A stretch of DNA of 64,000 nt from Deefgea chitinilytica (GTDB lineage: Bacteria > Pseudomonadota > Gammaproteobacteria > Burkholderiales > Chitinibacteraceae). Each line of letters begins with the position of its first letter. Position 1 is the stretch's first letter. The stretch is from NCBI RefSeq assembly GCF_016881405.1, contig NZ_WOFE01000001.1, forward strand, positions 1-64,000, read 5' to 3'. Positions 15,874 through 24,595 of the stretch are shown piece after piece. Made by a program: the position numbers and the translations under genes. Under the pieces are notes generated by a model that was not told the origin of the DNA, ran no database searches, and worked only from the letters and a program-made list of their open reading frames with translations.

Positions 15874-17610
15874 ATGAATTCTTCCGACCCTCTTGTCCTT
15901 CACCGAACCACCGAGCTAATTTACCGTAACTCGGCCGCTGGTCAATTCATTTGTATTATTACTGCGACTATTTTAGTGGTCGCGCAGAGTGGCGCGCATG
16001 AATTAGCTTCACTATTAATGTGGTGGTGTATTGCCAGTGGTGTTGCGGTGTATCGGCTATGGTGTACCCGCGCGTACCAAAATACCGATAATCCGCACGC
16101 TAGGTTGTGGCGAAAACGCGTGAATTTCGGCGTCGGTCTGACGGGCTTGGTTTGGGGCATAGGTGGTGTTTTTTTAATGACAACCTCACCCGAGTCCTTA
16201 AAGCTACTCACTGCATTTATTTTGGCAGGGATGGTCGCGGGGGCGGTTCCCGTTCTTGGCGCGATGTTATCGGCGATGCGGATTTTTGCTGTCTTGATGT
16301 TGACCCCGATTTTGATCGCGGCTTGTTTTGGGCAGACTCGAGTAGACCTTTTTCTTGGCTTGCTCAGCGTGATCTATTTAGGTGTCATGCTAAAGAGTTC
16401 CAAATTATTTAATGACGCCTTGGTCGATAGTATTTTACTCGAGCAAAAACAAGCCAATCTTGTAGAGCAATTAGTCATTGCTCGAAATGCCGCGGAGGCG
16501 GCAAGCCAAGCCAAAACTGAATTTATTGCCAACGTGAGTCATGAAATTCGCACACCGATGAATGGGATTGTCGGGATGGCTCATTTATTGGCTCAAGGTG
16601 AGTTAAGCCCACAGCAGCGTGAAGAAGTGGAAATTATTCGTTCATCTTCCGATTTATTGCTCGCTTTGATTAATGATGTGCTCGATGTATCTAAGATTGA
16701 AGCAGGATATTTGCATCTGGATATTCAAGCTTTTGATTTAAAAGACTTGCTAGATGGCCTTGTGCAAATGTTTCAAGTCGCTGCACACAATAAGGGCTTG
16801 TATTTAAATTTAGTGTGGGATGGTCAATTACCGGGGCCGGTGGAAAGTGACCCATTACGATTACGACAAATTCTCGTTAATTTAATCGGTAATGCTTTGA
16901 AATTTACCCATCAAGGCGGAGTGTCGGTCTGCATTAAAACCGAGCAAGAAAGTCTGGGCTGGCGAATTGGGTTTTCTATTATTGATAGTGGCATCGGAAT
17001 TGCACCAGACCGAATGCCACACGTATTTGATGCGTTTATTCAGGCGGATGGCTCTCTAACTAGGCAGTATGGTGGCACAGGCCTTGGCTTAACGATTTCA
17101 CAACATTTAGCAAATGCTTTAGGCGGCAGCATTACTGTGGCTGCTAATCCAGACGGAGGTAGTATTTTCTCGTTTGAATTGTTATTGAATAATTCCTATT
17201 TGTTTCACCCCGAAGAAATCCATGAGCCTTTTGAACCACGCTCATTGCATATTTTACTGGCTGAAGATAATCCGACCAACCGTTTGGTGGCCTTACGCCT
17301 ACTAGAAAAAATGGGGCATCAGGTCATCTGTGCTGAAAATGGGGAAATCGCGGTCACTTTGTACCAACAACATCAATTTGATTTGGTGTTAATGGATATG
17401 CAAATGCCAGTGATGGATGGCTTATTAGCGACCAAAACAATTCGGCAACTTGAGGCACAGTCCGGCGCGCCGCGTTTGCCAATTATTGCATTAACAGCGA
17501 ATGCACTGGATCGCGACCGTGAAGCTTGTATGGCAGCTGGCATGGATTGCTTTTTAACTAAGCCGATTCGTTCGGAGTTATTAGCTGAAACAATTGGCAT
17601 CTATTCTTAA
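15874..17610 (+). CDS. Membrane hybrid sensor histidine kinase/response regulator
   Basis: A 578-residue hybrid kinase. The N-terminal 190 residues contain about six hydrophobic segments and no recognisable periplasmic domain, so sensing may occur in the membrane. HisKA follows with phospho-acceptor H223 in NVSHEIRTPMNG. The HATPase has NLIGNALKFT, DSGIGIAP and GGTGLGLTIS boxes. The C-terminal receiver has the phospho-aspartate D508 in LMDMQMPVMDG. There is no HPt, so phosphate would have to pass through a separate HPt protein; the kinase at 20727 carries one. The start at 15874 is uncertain because no good ribosome binding site is visible; a GTG at 15862 is possible. Confidence 0.9.
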   Translation: MNSSDPLVLHRTTELIYRNSAAGQFICIITATILVVAQSGAHELASLLMWWCIASGVAVYRLWCTRAYQNTDNPHARLWRKRVNFGVGLTGLVWGIGGVFLMTTSPESLKLLTAFILAGMVAGAVPVLGAMLSAMRIFAVLMLTPILIAACFGQTRVDLFLGLLSVIYLGVMLKSSKLFNDALVDSILLEQKQANLVEQLVIARNAAEAASQAKTEFIANVSHEIRTPMNGIVGMAHLLAQGELSPQQREEVEIIRSSSDLLLALINDVLDVSKIEAGYLHLDIQAFDLKDLLDGLVQMFQVAAHNKGLYLNLVWDGQLPGPVESDPLRLRQILVNLIGNALKFTHQGGVSVCIKTEQESLGWRIGFSIIDSGIGIAPDRMPHVFDAFIQADGSLTRQYGGTGLGLTISQHLANALGGSITVAANPDGGSIFSFELLLNNSYLFHPEEIHEPFEPRSLHILLAEDNPTNRLVALRLLEKMGHQVICAENGEIAVTLYQQHQFDLVLMDMQMPVMDGLLATKTIRQLEAQSGAPRLPIIALTANALDRDREACMAAGMDCFLTKPIRSELLAETIGIYS

Positions 17611-17727
17611 TGGTATATATCTAAAGCGATTGATTTGTAATGCTTTTGAAGTAATACATCTGATTTTTACTGTCGGGTCTGATTTTAGTTCTTTCGTCAC
17701 GTTCAAATTCCTTTTCTCGCAATTTCT

Positions 17728-17759
17728 GTGTTCAGCATCTACTCTTAAGTGTTCAGCAT
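17728..17759 (+). promoter_or_regulatory. Direct repeat upstream of the TPR signalling operon (possible operator)
   Basis: GTGTTCAGCAT occurs at 17728-17738 and again at 17749-17759, a 21-base period equal to two helical turns. It ends about 30 bases before the TTG start of the first TPR gene. The spacing fits binding of a dimeric regulator, but no regulator is identified. Confidence 0.45.
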
Positions 17760-17790
17760 ACTTGCTGTTGTCGCTGTTAGGGAGTGCCCG

Positions 17791-19281
17791 TTGCAGGAGT
17801 TTTCTTCACTGAGTATTGAGCAGTTGCCGGCAGTATTTGCCCGGCTTGAAGCTTTATTCTTGCTCGATATTGAACAAGCTTACATTGCCAGCAGTGCGGT
17901 ATTGGCTCGTTGTAAACAGCTGAAAGTGCCAGATGCAACGATGGCAAAGATGCTGCTGATTCATAGCAAAATGTTATGGGGAAAAGGGCAATATCACGCG
18001 GCTTTTTATTCTGTCGTATTAACTTTGAAGAAAATTCGAGAATCGTCGACATTTGAATTGAAGTCAGAGGCTTTTTTATGGCGTGGATTGTGTAATTTAA
18101 GTTTGAAGCGTCATGTGGTCGCTGTCGAAGATTTTACTTACGCTGTCGAGTTGGCGCTAGAGTATTCTCAAATTAGTATTGCGATTGAAGCATATGTCAA
18201 TATTAGTCAAATTTATTTTTTTGCCGGGCAGTTAGATACGGCAAAAGAGATATTAATTATTGGCTATCGCTTGGCCGTATTATTAAATGACCATAAGCAA
18301 ATAACAAAAAGTGGCATTTTCTTAGCGAACACCCTTAATGATATAGGTGATTATGAAAATGCACTGTACTTATTGCGGCAGATTGAGGCAAGTGCTTTAC
18401 AGCATGGTGATATGACTTGGGTTGTTGAGGTTGGTAAAACAATAGCAATTTCTTATGTTGCGTTAGGTCGTTTTGAACTAGCTGAATTGTATTTTGAATC
18501 AATGTTGGCGATTGCGGATTTTAATAATGCACTATGGGCAAAAGCAATTACCTTGCTAAGTTATGGTGATTTTTTAATTCAGCAATCCCGCTATGCAGAA
18601 GGCGTCGATTGCTTGTTAAAAGCCGATGAAGGAGTTAACCACTTTGATAATGGATACTTGCAGCAGAAAATAGCATATCTTAAAGTGCTGGCTTATAAAG
18701 CAGATAAAGACTTTAAAAGTGCTCTGTTAGAAATGAAGAAATACAAGAGGTTTTCTGATGCTATTTTCTCTAGTGATTTGTTAAGTGATTTGAAAGGTAA
18801 AGGGTTAAATTTATCTAGATTAGATCGATCGCGTAAAAAAATATCAAAAACGCGACAAGACTTTGAGCAGATGCTTGATTTAATTTCCCCAGGCGAGTCG
18901 CGCTCTCGTTATCAGCAGTTTCAGTATCGCTGTGCTAATGCATCGATTGATATTCCTATTCTTCATTTACAGTTTTCTGGCGTCTCTGTGGTGCAAGGGC
19001 AGTTTTTACAAAAAATCAGTGCTTTACTGCGAGAGTTCTGTCTTGGCGATTCGACGTGGACCAAACTCCCCAATCTAGCGTATTTACTGATTCTTGAAGA
19101 TTCCAATGATTCGACTGATGAATTAATCAGTAAGTTAAAAGAAATGATTATTGACTTTCCATGGGCTTGGCATGGTTTGAGTGCACCACAAATTGAAGTA
19201 ACAGAAATAACTTCACAGCAAGCATCTGAGCTGCTGCAGCCAATAAAAAAAGGAGGAATTGAAATTGAACTCCTTATCTAA
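17791..19281 (+). CDS. TPR-repeat protein with degenerate GGDEF-like C-terminal domain (paralogue 1)
   Basis: A 496-residue protein not matching a named family. The start is a TTG at 17791 with GGAGT six bases upstream; an in-frame GTG at 17749 lacks one. Residues about 1-330 are helical repeats of TPR type (for example ALYLLRQIEASALQHGD, AELYFESMLAIADF). A short coiled segment follows. The last about 140 residues have the hydrophobic spacing of a GGDEF domain (LDLISPGESRSRYQQF where DxLTGLxNRR is expected, later LLREFCLGDSTWTKL). All catalytic residues are missing. No signal peptide or membrane helix is seen. It overlaps the next gene by 17 bases. The base composition is more AT-rich than the housekeeping neighbours. 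Confidence 0.75.
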   Translation: MQEFSSLSIEQLPAVFARLEALFLLDIEQAYIASSAVLARCKQLKVPDATMAKMLLIHSKMLWGKGQYHAAFYSVVLTLKKIRESSTFELKSEAFLWRGLCNLSLKRHVVAVEDFTYAVELALEYSQISIAIEAYVNISQIYFFAGQLDTAKEILIIGYRLAVLLNDHKQITKSGIFLANTLNDIGDYENALYLLRQIEASALQHGDMTWVVEVGKTIAISYVALGRFELAELYFESMLAIADFNNALWAKAITLLSYGDFLIQQSRYAEGVDCLLKADEGVNHFDNGYLQQKIAYLKVLAYKADKDFKSALLEMKKYKRFSDAIFSSDLLSDLKGKGLNLSRLDRSRKKISKTRQDFEQMLDLISPGESRSRYQQFQYRCANASIDIPILHLQFSGVSVVQGQFLQKISALLREFCLGDSTWTKLPNLAYLLILEDSNDSTDELISKLKEMIIDFPWAWHGLSAPQIEVTEITSQQASELLQPIKKGGIEIELLI

Positions 19282-20734
19282 TTCAGTTCATTTTCCAATG
19301 ATTGAATATCAATTTGAGCAAGTCGAGTCTGCGTATTGGAGGGCGGGTGAGGATAGTAGGGATTTGTGTTTTCAATTAATTGAAAATTGTAAAAAATATC
19401 ACCATCCGATGCTCGGCTATGCTTATGTGCTTTATGGCCGAATATTACTGGCCTTTGGTGAGGATGAAAAAGCATTACATGTGTTAACAAAAGGAAAGCG
19501 ACTGCTCGATGAGTCGCAAGATTTAGAGCGTCGTCCATTGGCGATGCTATGGTTAGCTAGTGCTTTATTGCGTAACAAAAAACATATTCCTGCGGTGGAG
19601 ATGTGGGTTAAAACGATTGAGTCTGCTTTAGAGTTGAATCAGATTGAATATGGGGTTGAAGCTTATCTGAATGTTGCATTAGTTTATTATCAGGTTGAGC
19701 AGTATGCGACCGCTGATCTACTCATGAAAAATGGACTGAAACTTGCCGAATCAATTAATAATAAAAAGTTAATTGCAAAAAGCGGTATTTTTCTAATGGA
19801 GAGTTTTTTAAATTCTGGTAAATATGATTTGGCGCTCGCTTTGTTAGTTCGGATTGAGCCGCATGCCGTAGCTCATGGTGATTTAACGTGGCTGGTTCAA
19901 ATTTGCAATGGCTATGCTCAGTGCTATTGGCATTTAAATGATGTGGATTTGGCTGTTGAGTATTTTGAGTATTCACTCTGTATTGCAAGAAAATGCAATT
20001 TGTCATGGGCGTATTGTGTAACTGTAGTTGCTTACAGTGAATTTTTGCAGCAAAGAAATCAAATTGCCGATGCATTTTCATTGTTGCAGTATGCAAGTAC
20101 ATTATTAAAATCAACCAATATTGGAAATCTAGAGGAGAAATTAAATCAGTTGTTTTACCTAGCTCATAAAGAACAAGGTGATTTTCGCTCGGCTTTATAT
20201 ATTTTACGCATTTATGAGCATCAGGCTGTGCAGCATTTAGCCAGTGAGTTAGGTATTAAGGGCTACAAGCTGAATCTGAGTCGGCTCGAGAAAGCGCGGA
20301 GTATGTTGATTCGAACGCATTTAAAGTTTGAAAAATTGGCAGGCTGGGTGATGCCAGGTGTTTCTTTACAGCATTTGCGGCAATTTCGTCTACGCTGTGA
20401 GTGTGCTGCCTCAACTGATCGAGTCATTGAATTGAGTTTGAATACGCCCGTTGAGCCAGTGATTGAGTTGCGTATGGCTACAATTTTAAATGATTACTGC
20501 ACATTAAATGATTTATGGATTTTTATCCCACCTAATCGCTACGTGATTTACCCCGGAGAGGCTCAGTCTATCTTAATGGACTTTGCAAATCGGGTGGCGG
20601 CCGCAATTGAGAGACAGTCTTGGTTGCGTTATGGCGTACCCGCAGTGCGGGTTAAAGTAAAACTACAATTAGCGAGTGAAGCAATGATCAAGCAGGTTGA
20701 TTTGTTGCTGAAAAAGGAACTTGAGAGTGCCTGA
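19265..20734 (+). CDS. TPR-repeat protein with degenerate GGDEF-like C-terminal domain (paralogue 2)
   Basis: A 489-residue paralogue of the preceding protein. The TTG at 19265 is preferred because AGGAGG lies eight bases upstream; a TTG at 19259 is too close. The repeat region (about 1-325) matches paralogue 1 in order, including the near-identical LNLSRLEKAR junction. The C-terminal part has PGVSLQHLRQFRLRC and ILNDYCTLNDLWIF at positions equivalent to GGDEF secondary structure but lacks the GG(D/E)EF signature and metal ligands. I infer a scaffold or nucleotide-sensing role rather than catalysis. The gene overlaps both neighbours, so all four gene products are probably made together. Confidence 0.75.
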   Translation: MNSLSNSVHFPMIEYQFEQVESAYWRAGEDSRDLCFQLIENCKKYHHPMLGYAYVLYGRILLAFGEDEKALHVLTKGKRLLDESQDLERRPLAMLWLASALLRNKKHIPAVEMWVKTIESALELNQIEYGVEAYLNVALVYYQVEQYATADLLMKNGLKLAESINNKKLIAKSGIFLMESFLNSGKYDLALALLVRIEPHAVAHGDLTWLVQICNGYAQCYWHLNDVDLAVEYFEYSLCIARKCNLSWAYCVTVVAYSEFLQQRNQIADAFSLLQYASTLLKSTNIGNLEEKLNQLFYLAHKEQGDFRSALYILRIYEHQAVQHLASELGIKGYKLNLSRLEKARSMLIRTHLKFEKLAGWVMPGVSLQHLRQFRLRCECAASTDRVIELSLNTPVEPVIELRMATILNDYCTLNDLWIFIPPNRYVIYPGEAQSILMDFANRVAAAIERQSWLRYGVPAVRVKVKLQLASEAMIKQVDLLLKKELESA

Positions 20735-23687
20735 AACTTTAGACAGTTTGCTGACTCAACTGGCGCATTATCGTCGGCATAATTTTGACCAAGCGCGACA
20801 ATTGGCTGAGCGTTTGGTGGCGTTTGCTCAGCAAGAACAAAATGAAGAAGTACTGGCACAAGCTTTATTTTTATTGGGGGAGTCACTAGAAAAAACGGGT
20901 GAGTTTATCTTGGCTCGAGAAATATTAGAGCAAGCCGAGGCACAGGCGAAAAAATTAAATTTAGTGAGTATTTTGCTTGATATTTATGAATGTTTAGGCA
21001 AAGCGTATTACACCTTGGGCGATTTGAATTCTGCACTCAGTACTTGGGGGCACTGTCTTGAATTAGCATTAGATCAGCATTCGATTGTTCATTACATTAA
21101 AGCATACGTCGGGATTGGTGGTGTTTATTTGTATTTTGGTATGGTGGAAGAATCGCTGCGGCATCATCAAATTGCCTATGAGTATGTGCAGGAACTGGAT
21201 GATCCTCAATTACTAATGATGCTGCATTTATGGCTAGGCAGTGATTATCAGCAATTAGGGCAGCATCAACAAGCGTTGCACCATCTTGCTCAGTGCCGTG
21301 CCTTGTACTCACAGACCAATGACGTGGGCGTAATGAGCGAAGCCATTATGCATTCTGGCTTTGCTTATCTTGGGCTGGGGCAATATTCCGAGGCTAAACA
21401 ATATTTTTATCAAACCATTACTTTATCGCAACGCCACCACCATTCTTGGTCGATAACAATGGCGCAATTGGGCTTGGCAGAAGTGTTATTAATGCAAGGG
21501 GAAATGCAAGCGGCATTAATTGAATCGCAAAAAGCACTTGAGTTGGCGCGACATGGTGGCTCACAGCACCAAGAAATGAAAGCCTGCAAAATTCAGTCTG
21601 CTGTTTATGAAAGTATGGGGCAATTTGAATTGGCTCTGAATTTATATGAGCGACACACTGAATTATCCATCCAGTTAGCGAAGGAGCGTACATTTACTCA
21701 GATCGAAAGTAGTACGATGCGCAAAATTTCGCGGATGGAAATGCGGCTGAAATTATTAAAAGCAGAGCAGCAAAAAAAGAATATTCTCGATGAGAGCATT
21801 CGGCAACAAGCGGAGCATTTAGCGGAAAAAAACACGCTGATTGCTATTAATCAAGCTAAGAGTGATTTTCTCGCTTTGATTAGCCATGAAATTCGGACGC
21901 CGCTTTCTGGCGTGATTGGCATGCTTCGTTTGGCTAGTAGTCAAAAAGATTTACGGCCGGCAACTCGTTCTCAAGTGCGGATGGGGTTAGAGAATGCAGA
22001 GTTATTACTTGATATTATTAATGATATTTTAGATGTCTCAAAAATAGAGGCAGGCAAACTCTCTATTGAGTCGATTCCATTTGATTTACTTAAATTATTG
22101 CATCAGGTTGTCGATTTTTTTGCGGTGCGCGCTGAAGAAAAAGGCATTTCCTTTGTTTTAAAGCTAGATCACTTTTCACCAACCGGTTGCCTCGGTGATC
22201 CGATGCGTATTCGGCAAATCTTGTTCAATTTAATCGGTAATTCAATTAAATTTACCGAGCATGGCTGCGTCACAATTACGGCCTATCGTGATAGCGAGCA
22301 AGTCAAAATTTTGATTAGTGATACAGGGATTGGGATGGACGATCAAACCATAGGTCGCTTATTTCAAAAATTTGAACAAGCCGATACGTCAACCACGCGC
22401 AAGTATGGTGGTACTGGCTTAGGACTTTCGATTAGCCGTGGCTTGGTTGAATTAATGCATGGTTCATTAGGGGTGACGAGCGCGCCAGGCGAGGGGAGTC
22501 ATTTTCGGATTGAGATTCCATTGCCTGTGGCTGAGGTGCCTGCTGAAGTGGCACCGAGTGAATTGCCTATTCAAAGCTTGAGTCATCAAATTCGGGTACT
22601 GTATGCCGAAGATATTCAAACGAACCAGCTAATTGTTGGTGCGCTGCTTGAGGAAATGAATCTTTCTTTGCACATTGTTGAAAATGGTTTGGAAGCACTA
22701 GAAGCCTTAGCAAAAACGCCGTTTGATGTGGTGTTAATGGATTGGCGAATGCCTATCATGGATGGAATGACTGCCACTCGTTTAATTCGAGCAGGCGGAA
22801 ATTTGCAATATAAAGTGCTAGATTCAGAAGTCTACGTGATTGCATTAACTGCGAATGCGACCGAAAAAGAAAAACAAGAAGGCGCCGCAGCAGGTATGAA
22901 TGATTATTTAACCAAACCCGTGTCGGTGCGTGAATTACACGACGCATTAAGTAAAGCGATACGCTTTCAATTGGCGCGAGGTGCTGATTTGCCAGTGATG
23001 CCCACCTCGTTTCAGTTTAATGCAGTAAAGCAAGCGAAAACTACCTCTATCGAGAAAGCGTGGATTACGCAATTATCCGATCGGGGAGTGGCGGTCGAAG
23101 ATGCTTTGGATCGGCTTAATGGCAATGAGCAGCGGTATCAACGGTGGTTGCATCATTTTTTCATTGAAAATAGCGCCTTTTTTGATGCCTTAGCCCAGCA
23201 GAAATCAATCGAACAATTGGATCAGTACATCGCACAAGTTCATGCCATGCGGGGAGTCTCTGGCACATTAGGATTGATGGATTTTTATACGCTAGCCAGT
23301 GATTTGGAACAAAACCTGTTTATGGCACAAAAGCAAGGCGCGACAGAGCTGCCGGATTTTTCTGAGCTAGAGCTTGCTTGGCGTAGTGCGAAACGATTTA
23401 TTTTGCCGTTAGTGAGCATTGCACCGCAGGATGAGCCACCTAAGCCAATACAGGGATTATTGCCGACGAGCAGTTTGCCATCACTTATTAATTTACAAAC
23501 TGCTTTGCAAAGTAATAGTTTACGCGCAAGAAAAATGCTCAGTTTAGTGTTGCAAGAATTGTCTGACGAACAAAAAAATTTATTAAATGAAGTAGCCACG
23601 AAGCTCGAGGTGTTGGATTACCCTGCCGCTTTGCTTGCACTGAATCAACGAATGCCTAAGGTGACCGAGGGATCAACACATGGCTGA
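20727..23687 (+). CDS. TPR–histidine kinase–receiver–HPt hybrid sensor kinase
   Basis: A 986-residue cytoplasmic sensor kinase with no membrane helix. Residues about 1-325 are TPR repeats (for example ALHHLAQCRALYSQTND). A coiled coil (about 335-375) leads to HisKA with H387 in ISHEIRTPLSG. The HATPase has NLIGNSIKFT, DTGIGMDD and GGTGLGLSIS. The receiver has D672 in LMDWRMPIMDG. A C-terminal HPt has H839 in VHAMRGVSGTLG. One chain thus holds a full His-Asp-His relay. The GTG start at 20727 has AAGGA eight bases before it and overlaps paralogue 2 by eight bases. The HPt has an obvious target in the receiver–GGDEF protein encoded next, with which it also overlaps by eight bases. Confidence 0.92.
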   Translation: MPETLDSLLTQLAHYRRHNFDQARQLAERLVAFAQQEQNEEVLAQALFLLGESLEKTGEFILAREILEQAEAQAKKLNLVSILLDIYECLGKAYYTLGDLNSALSTWGHCLELALDQHSIVHYIKAYVGIGGVYLYFGMVEESLRHHQIAYEYVQELDDPQLLMMLHLWLGSDYQQLGQHQQALHHLAQCRALYSQTNDVGVMSEAIMHSGFAYLGLGQYSEAKQYFYQTITLSQRHHHSWSITMAQLGLAEVLLMQGEMQAALIESQKALELARHGGSQHQEMKACKIQSAVYESMGQFELALNLYERHTELSIQLAKERTFTQIESSTMRKISRMEMRLKLLKAEQQKKNILDESIRQQAEHLAEKNTLIAINQAKSDFLALISHEIRTPLSGVIGMLRLASSQKDLRPATRSQVRMGLENAELLLDIINDILDVSKIEAGKLSIESIPFDLLKLLHQVVDFFAVRAEEKGISFVLKLDHFSPTGCLGDPMRIRQILFNLIGNSIKFTEHGCVTITAYRDSEQVKILISDTGIGMDDQTIGRLFQKFEQADTSTTRKYGGTGLGLSISRGLVELMHGSLGVTSAPGEGSHFRIEIPLPVAEVPAEVAPSELPIQSLSHQIRVLYAEDIQTNQLIVGALLEEMNLSLHIVENGLEALEALAKTPFDVVLMDWRMPIMDGMTATRLIRAGGNLQYKVLDSEVYVIALTANATEKEKQEGAAAGMNDYLTKPVSVRELHDALSKAIRFQLARGADLPVMPTSFQFNAVKQAKTTSIEKAWITQLSDRGVAVEDALDRLNGNEQRYQRWLHHFFIENSAFFDALAQQKSIEQLDQYIAQVHAMRGVSGTLGLMDFYTLASDLEQNLFMAQKQGATELPDFSELELAWRSAKRFILPLVSIAPQDEPPKPIQGLLPTSSLPSLINLQTALQSNSLRARKMLSLVLQELSDEQKNLLNEVATKLEVLDYPAALLALNQRMPKVTEGSTHG

Positions 23688-24576
23688 TCGCTACATTTTG
23701 GTTGTTGACGACCAGATGAACAATATCGAGACTTTGGGTGAAGTGTTGGGGGATGAGTACGATGTGCATTTTGCGCTCAGCGCCGAACAAGCTTTGGTGC
23801 AAATTGCCCAACACCTGCCAGAGCTGATTTTGCTCGATATTATGATGCCTGAAATGGATGGATTTCAGTTATGTGAGATTTTGAAGGCTAAGGTTGAAAC
23901 TCGGGACATTCCAATTATTTTTATTACCTCGCTTTCTACCCCAGATCAAGAAACACGAGGCTTAGAAGCAGGGGCGGTTGATTACATCGTCAAGCCGTTT
24001 AATGCCTCGATTGTGCGTGCGCGCGTGCATAATCATTTAGAGCTCAAGCGAACCAAAGATTTATTACGCGTGTTGTCACAAACCGATGCATTAACGGGTT
24101 TGGCGAATCGGCGCCGACTGTTTGAGCATTTGGATACGGTGCAAGATAAGGCGCTGCGCTTAGATCAGCCTTTGTCGGTGTTATTGATCGATGTCGATTC
24201 GTTTAAACCGTATAACGACTTATATGGCCATATTGCTGGCGATGTTTGCTTGCAGCGGGTGGCGGGTACGATTCAATCTTCACTGCGCTCGGTGACGGAT
24301 ATGGGGGCTCGCTATGGTGGTGAGGAGTTTTGCTGCGTGCTGGAAAATGCCGATCAGGATTTGGCTTTGCAAATTGCCGAACGGATTCGCGCCAATATTG
24401 AAACGCTGCACATTCCACATTTGCACAGCATGGTTTTGCCGATTGTGACGGTGAGCATTGGGGTCGCCAGCTCCACCAGTAGCAATCGCAGCTTGCATGC
24501 AAATCTACTGATGGCCGCTGATAAAGCGCTGTATGTTGCTAAAGATAAAGGCCGAAATCAAGTGATTGTCCTTTAG
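23680..24576 (+). CDS. Receiver–GGDEF response regulator, predicted diguanylate cyclase
   Basis: A 298-residue PleD/WspR-type output protein that would make c-di-GMP from two GTP. The receiver (1-120) has D53 in LLDIMMPEMDG and K105 in VKPF. The GGDEF domain starts at TDALTGLANRRR (135-146). It keeps the metal aspartate in DVDSFKPYND and the active loop RYGGEEF (213-217 for GGEEF). The product-inhibition site RxxD before the active loop is not canonical: the residue three before D207 is a serine, with an arginine one place further back. It overlaps the kinase gene by eight bases and is the likely output of this operon. A convergent RND gene begins 19 bases after its stop. Confidence 0.93.
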   Translation: MADRYILVVDDQMNNIETLGEVLGDEYDVHFALSAEQALVQIAQHLPELILLDIMMPEMDGFQLCEILKAKVETRDIPIIFITSLSTPDQETRGLEAGAVDYIVKPFNASIVRARVHNHLELKRTKDLLRVLSQTDALTGLANRRRLFEHLDTVQDKALRLDQPLSVLLIDVDSFKPYNDLYGHIAGDVCLQRVAGTIQSSLRSVTDMGARYGGEEFCCVLENADQDLALQIAERIRANIETLHIPHLHSMVLPIVTVSIGVASSTSSNRSLHANLLMAADKALYVAKDKGRNQVIVL

Positions 24577-24595
24577 GTATGTCTGTATAGCCTTT

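Noticed and set aside
19755-20114. A 119-residue minus-strand frame inside TPR gene 2
   Set aside because: It is a shadow frame of an AT-rich gene, with implausible composition and no ribosome binding site.
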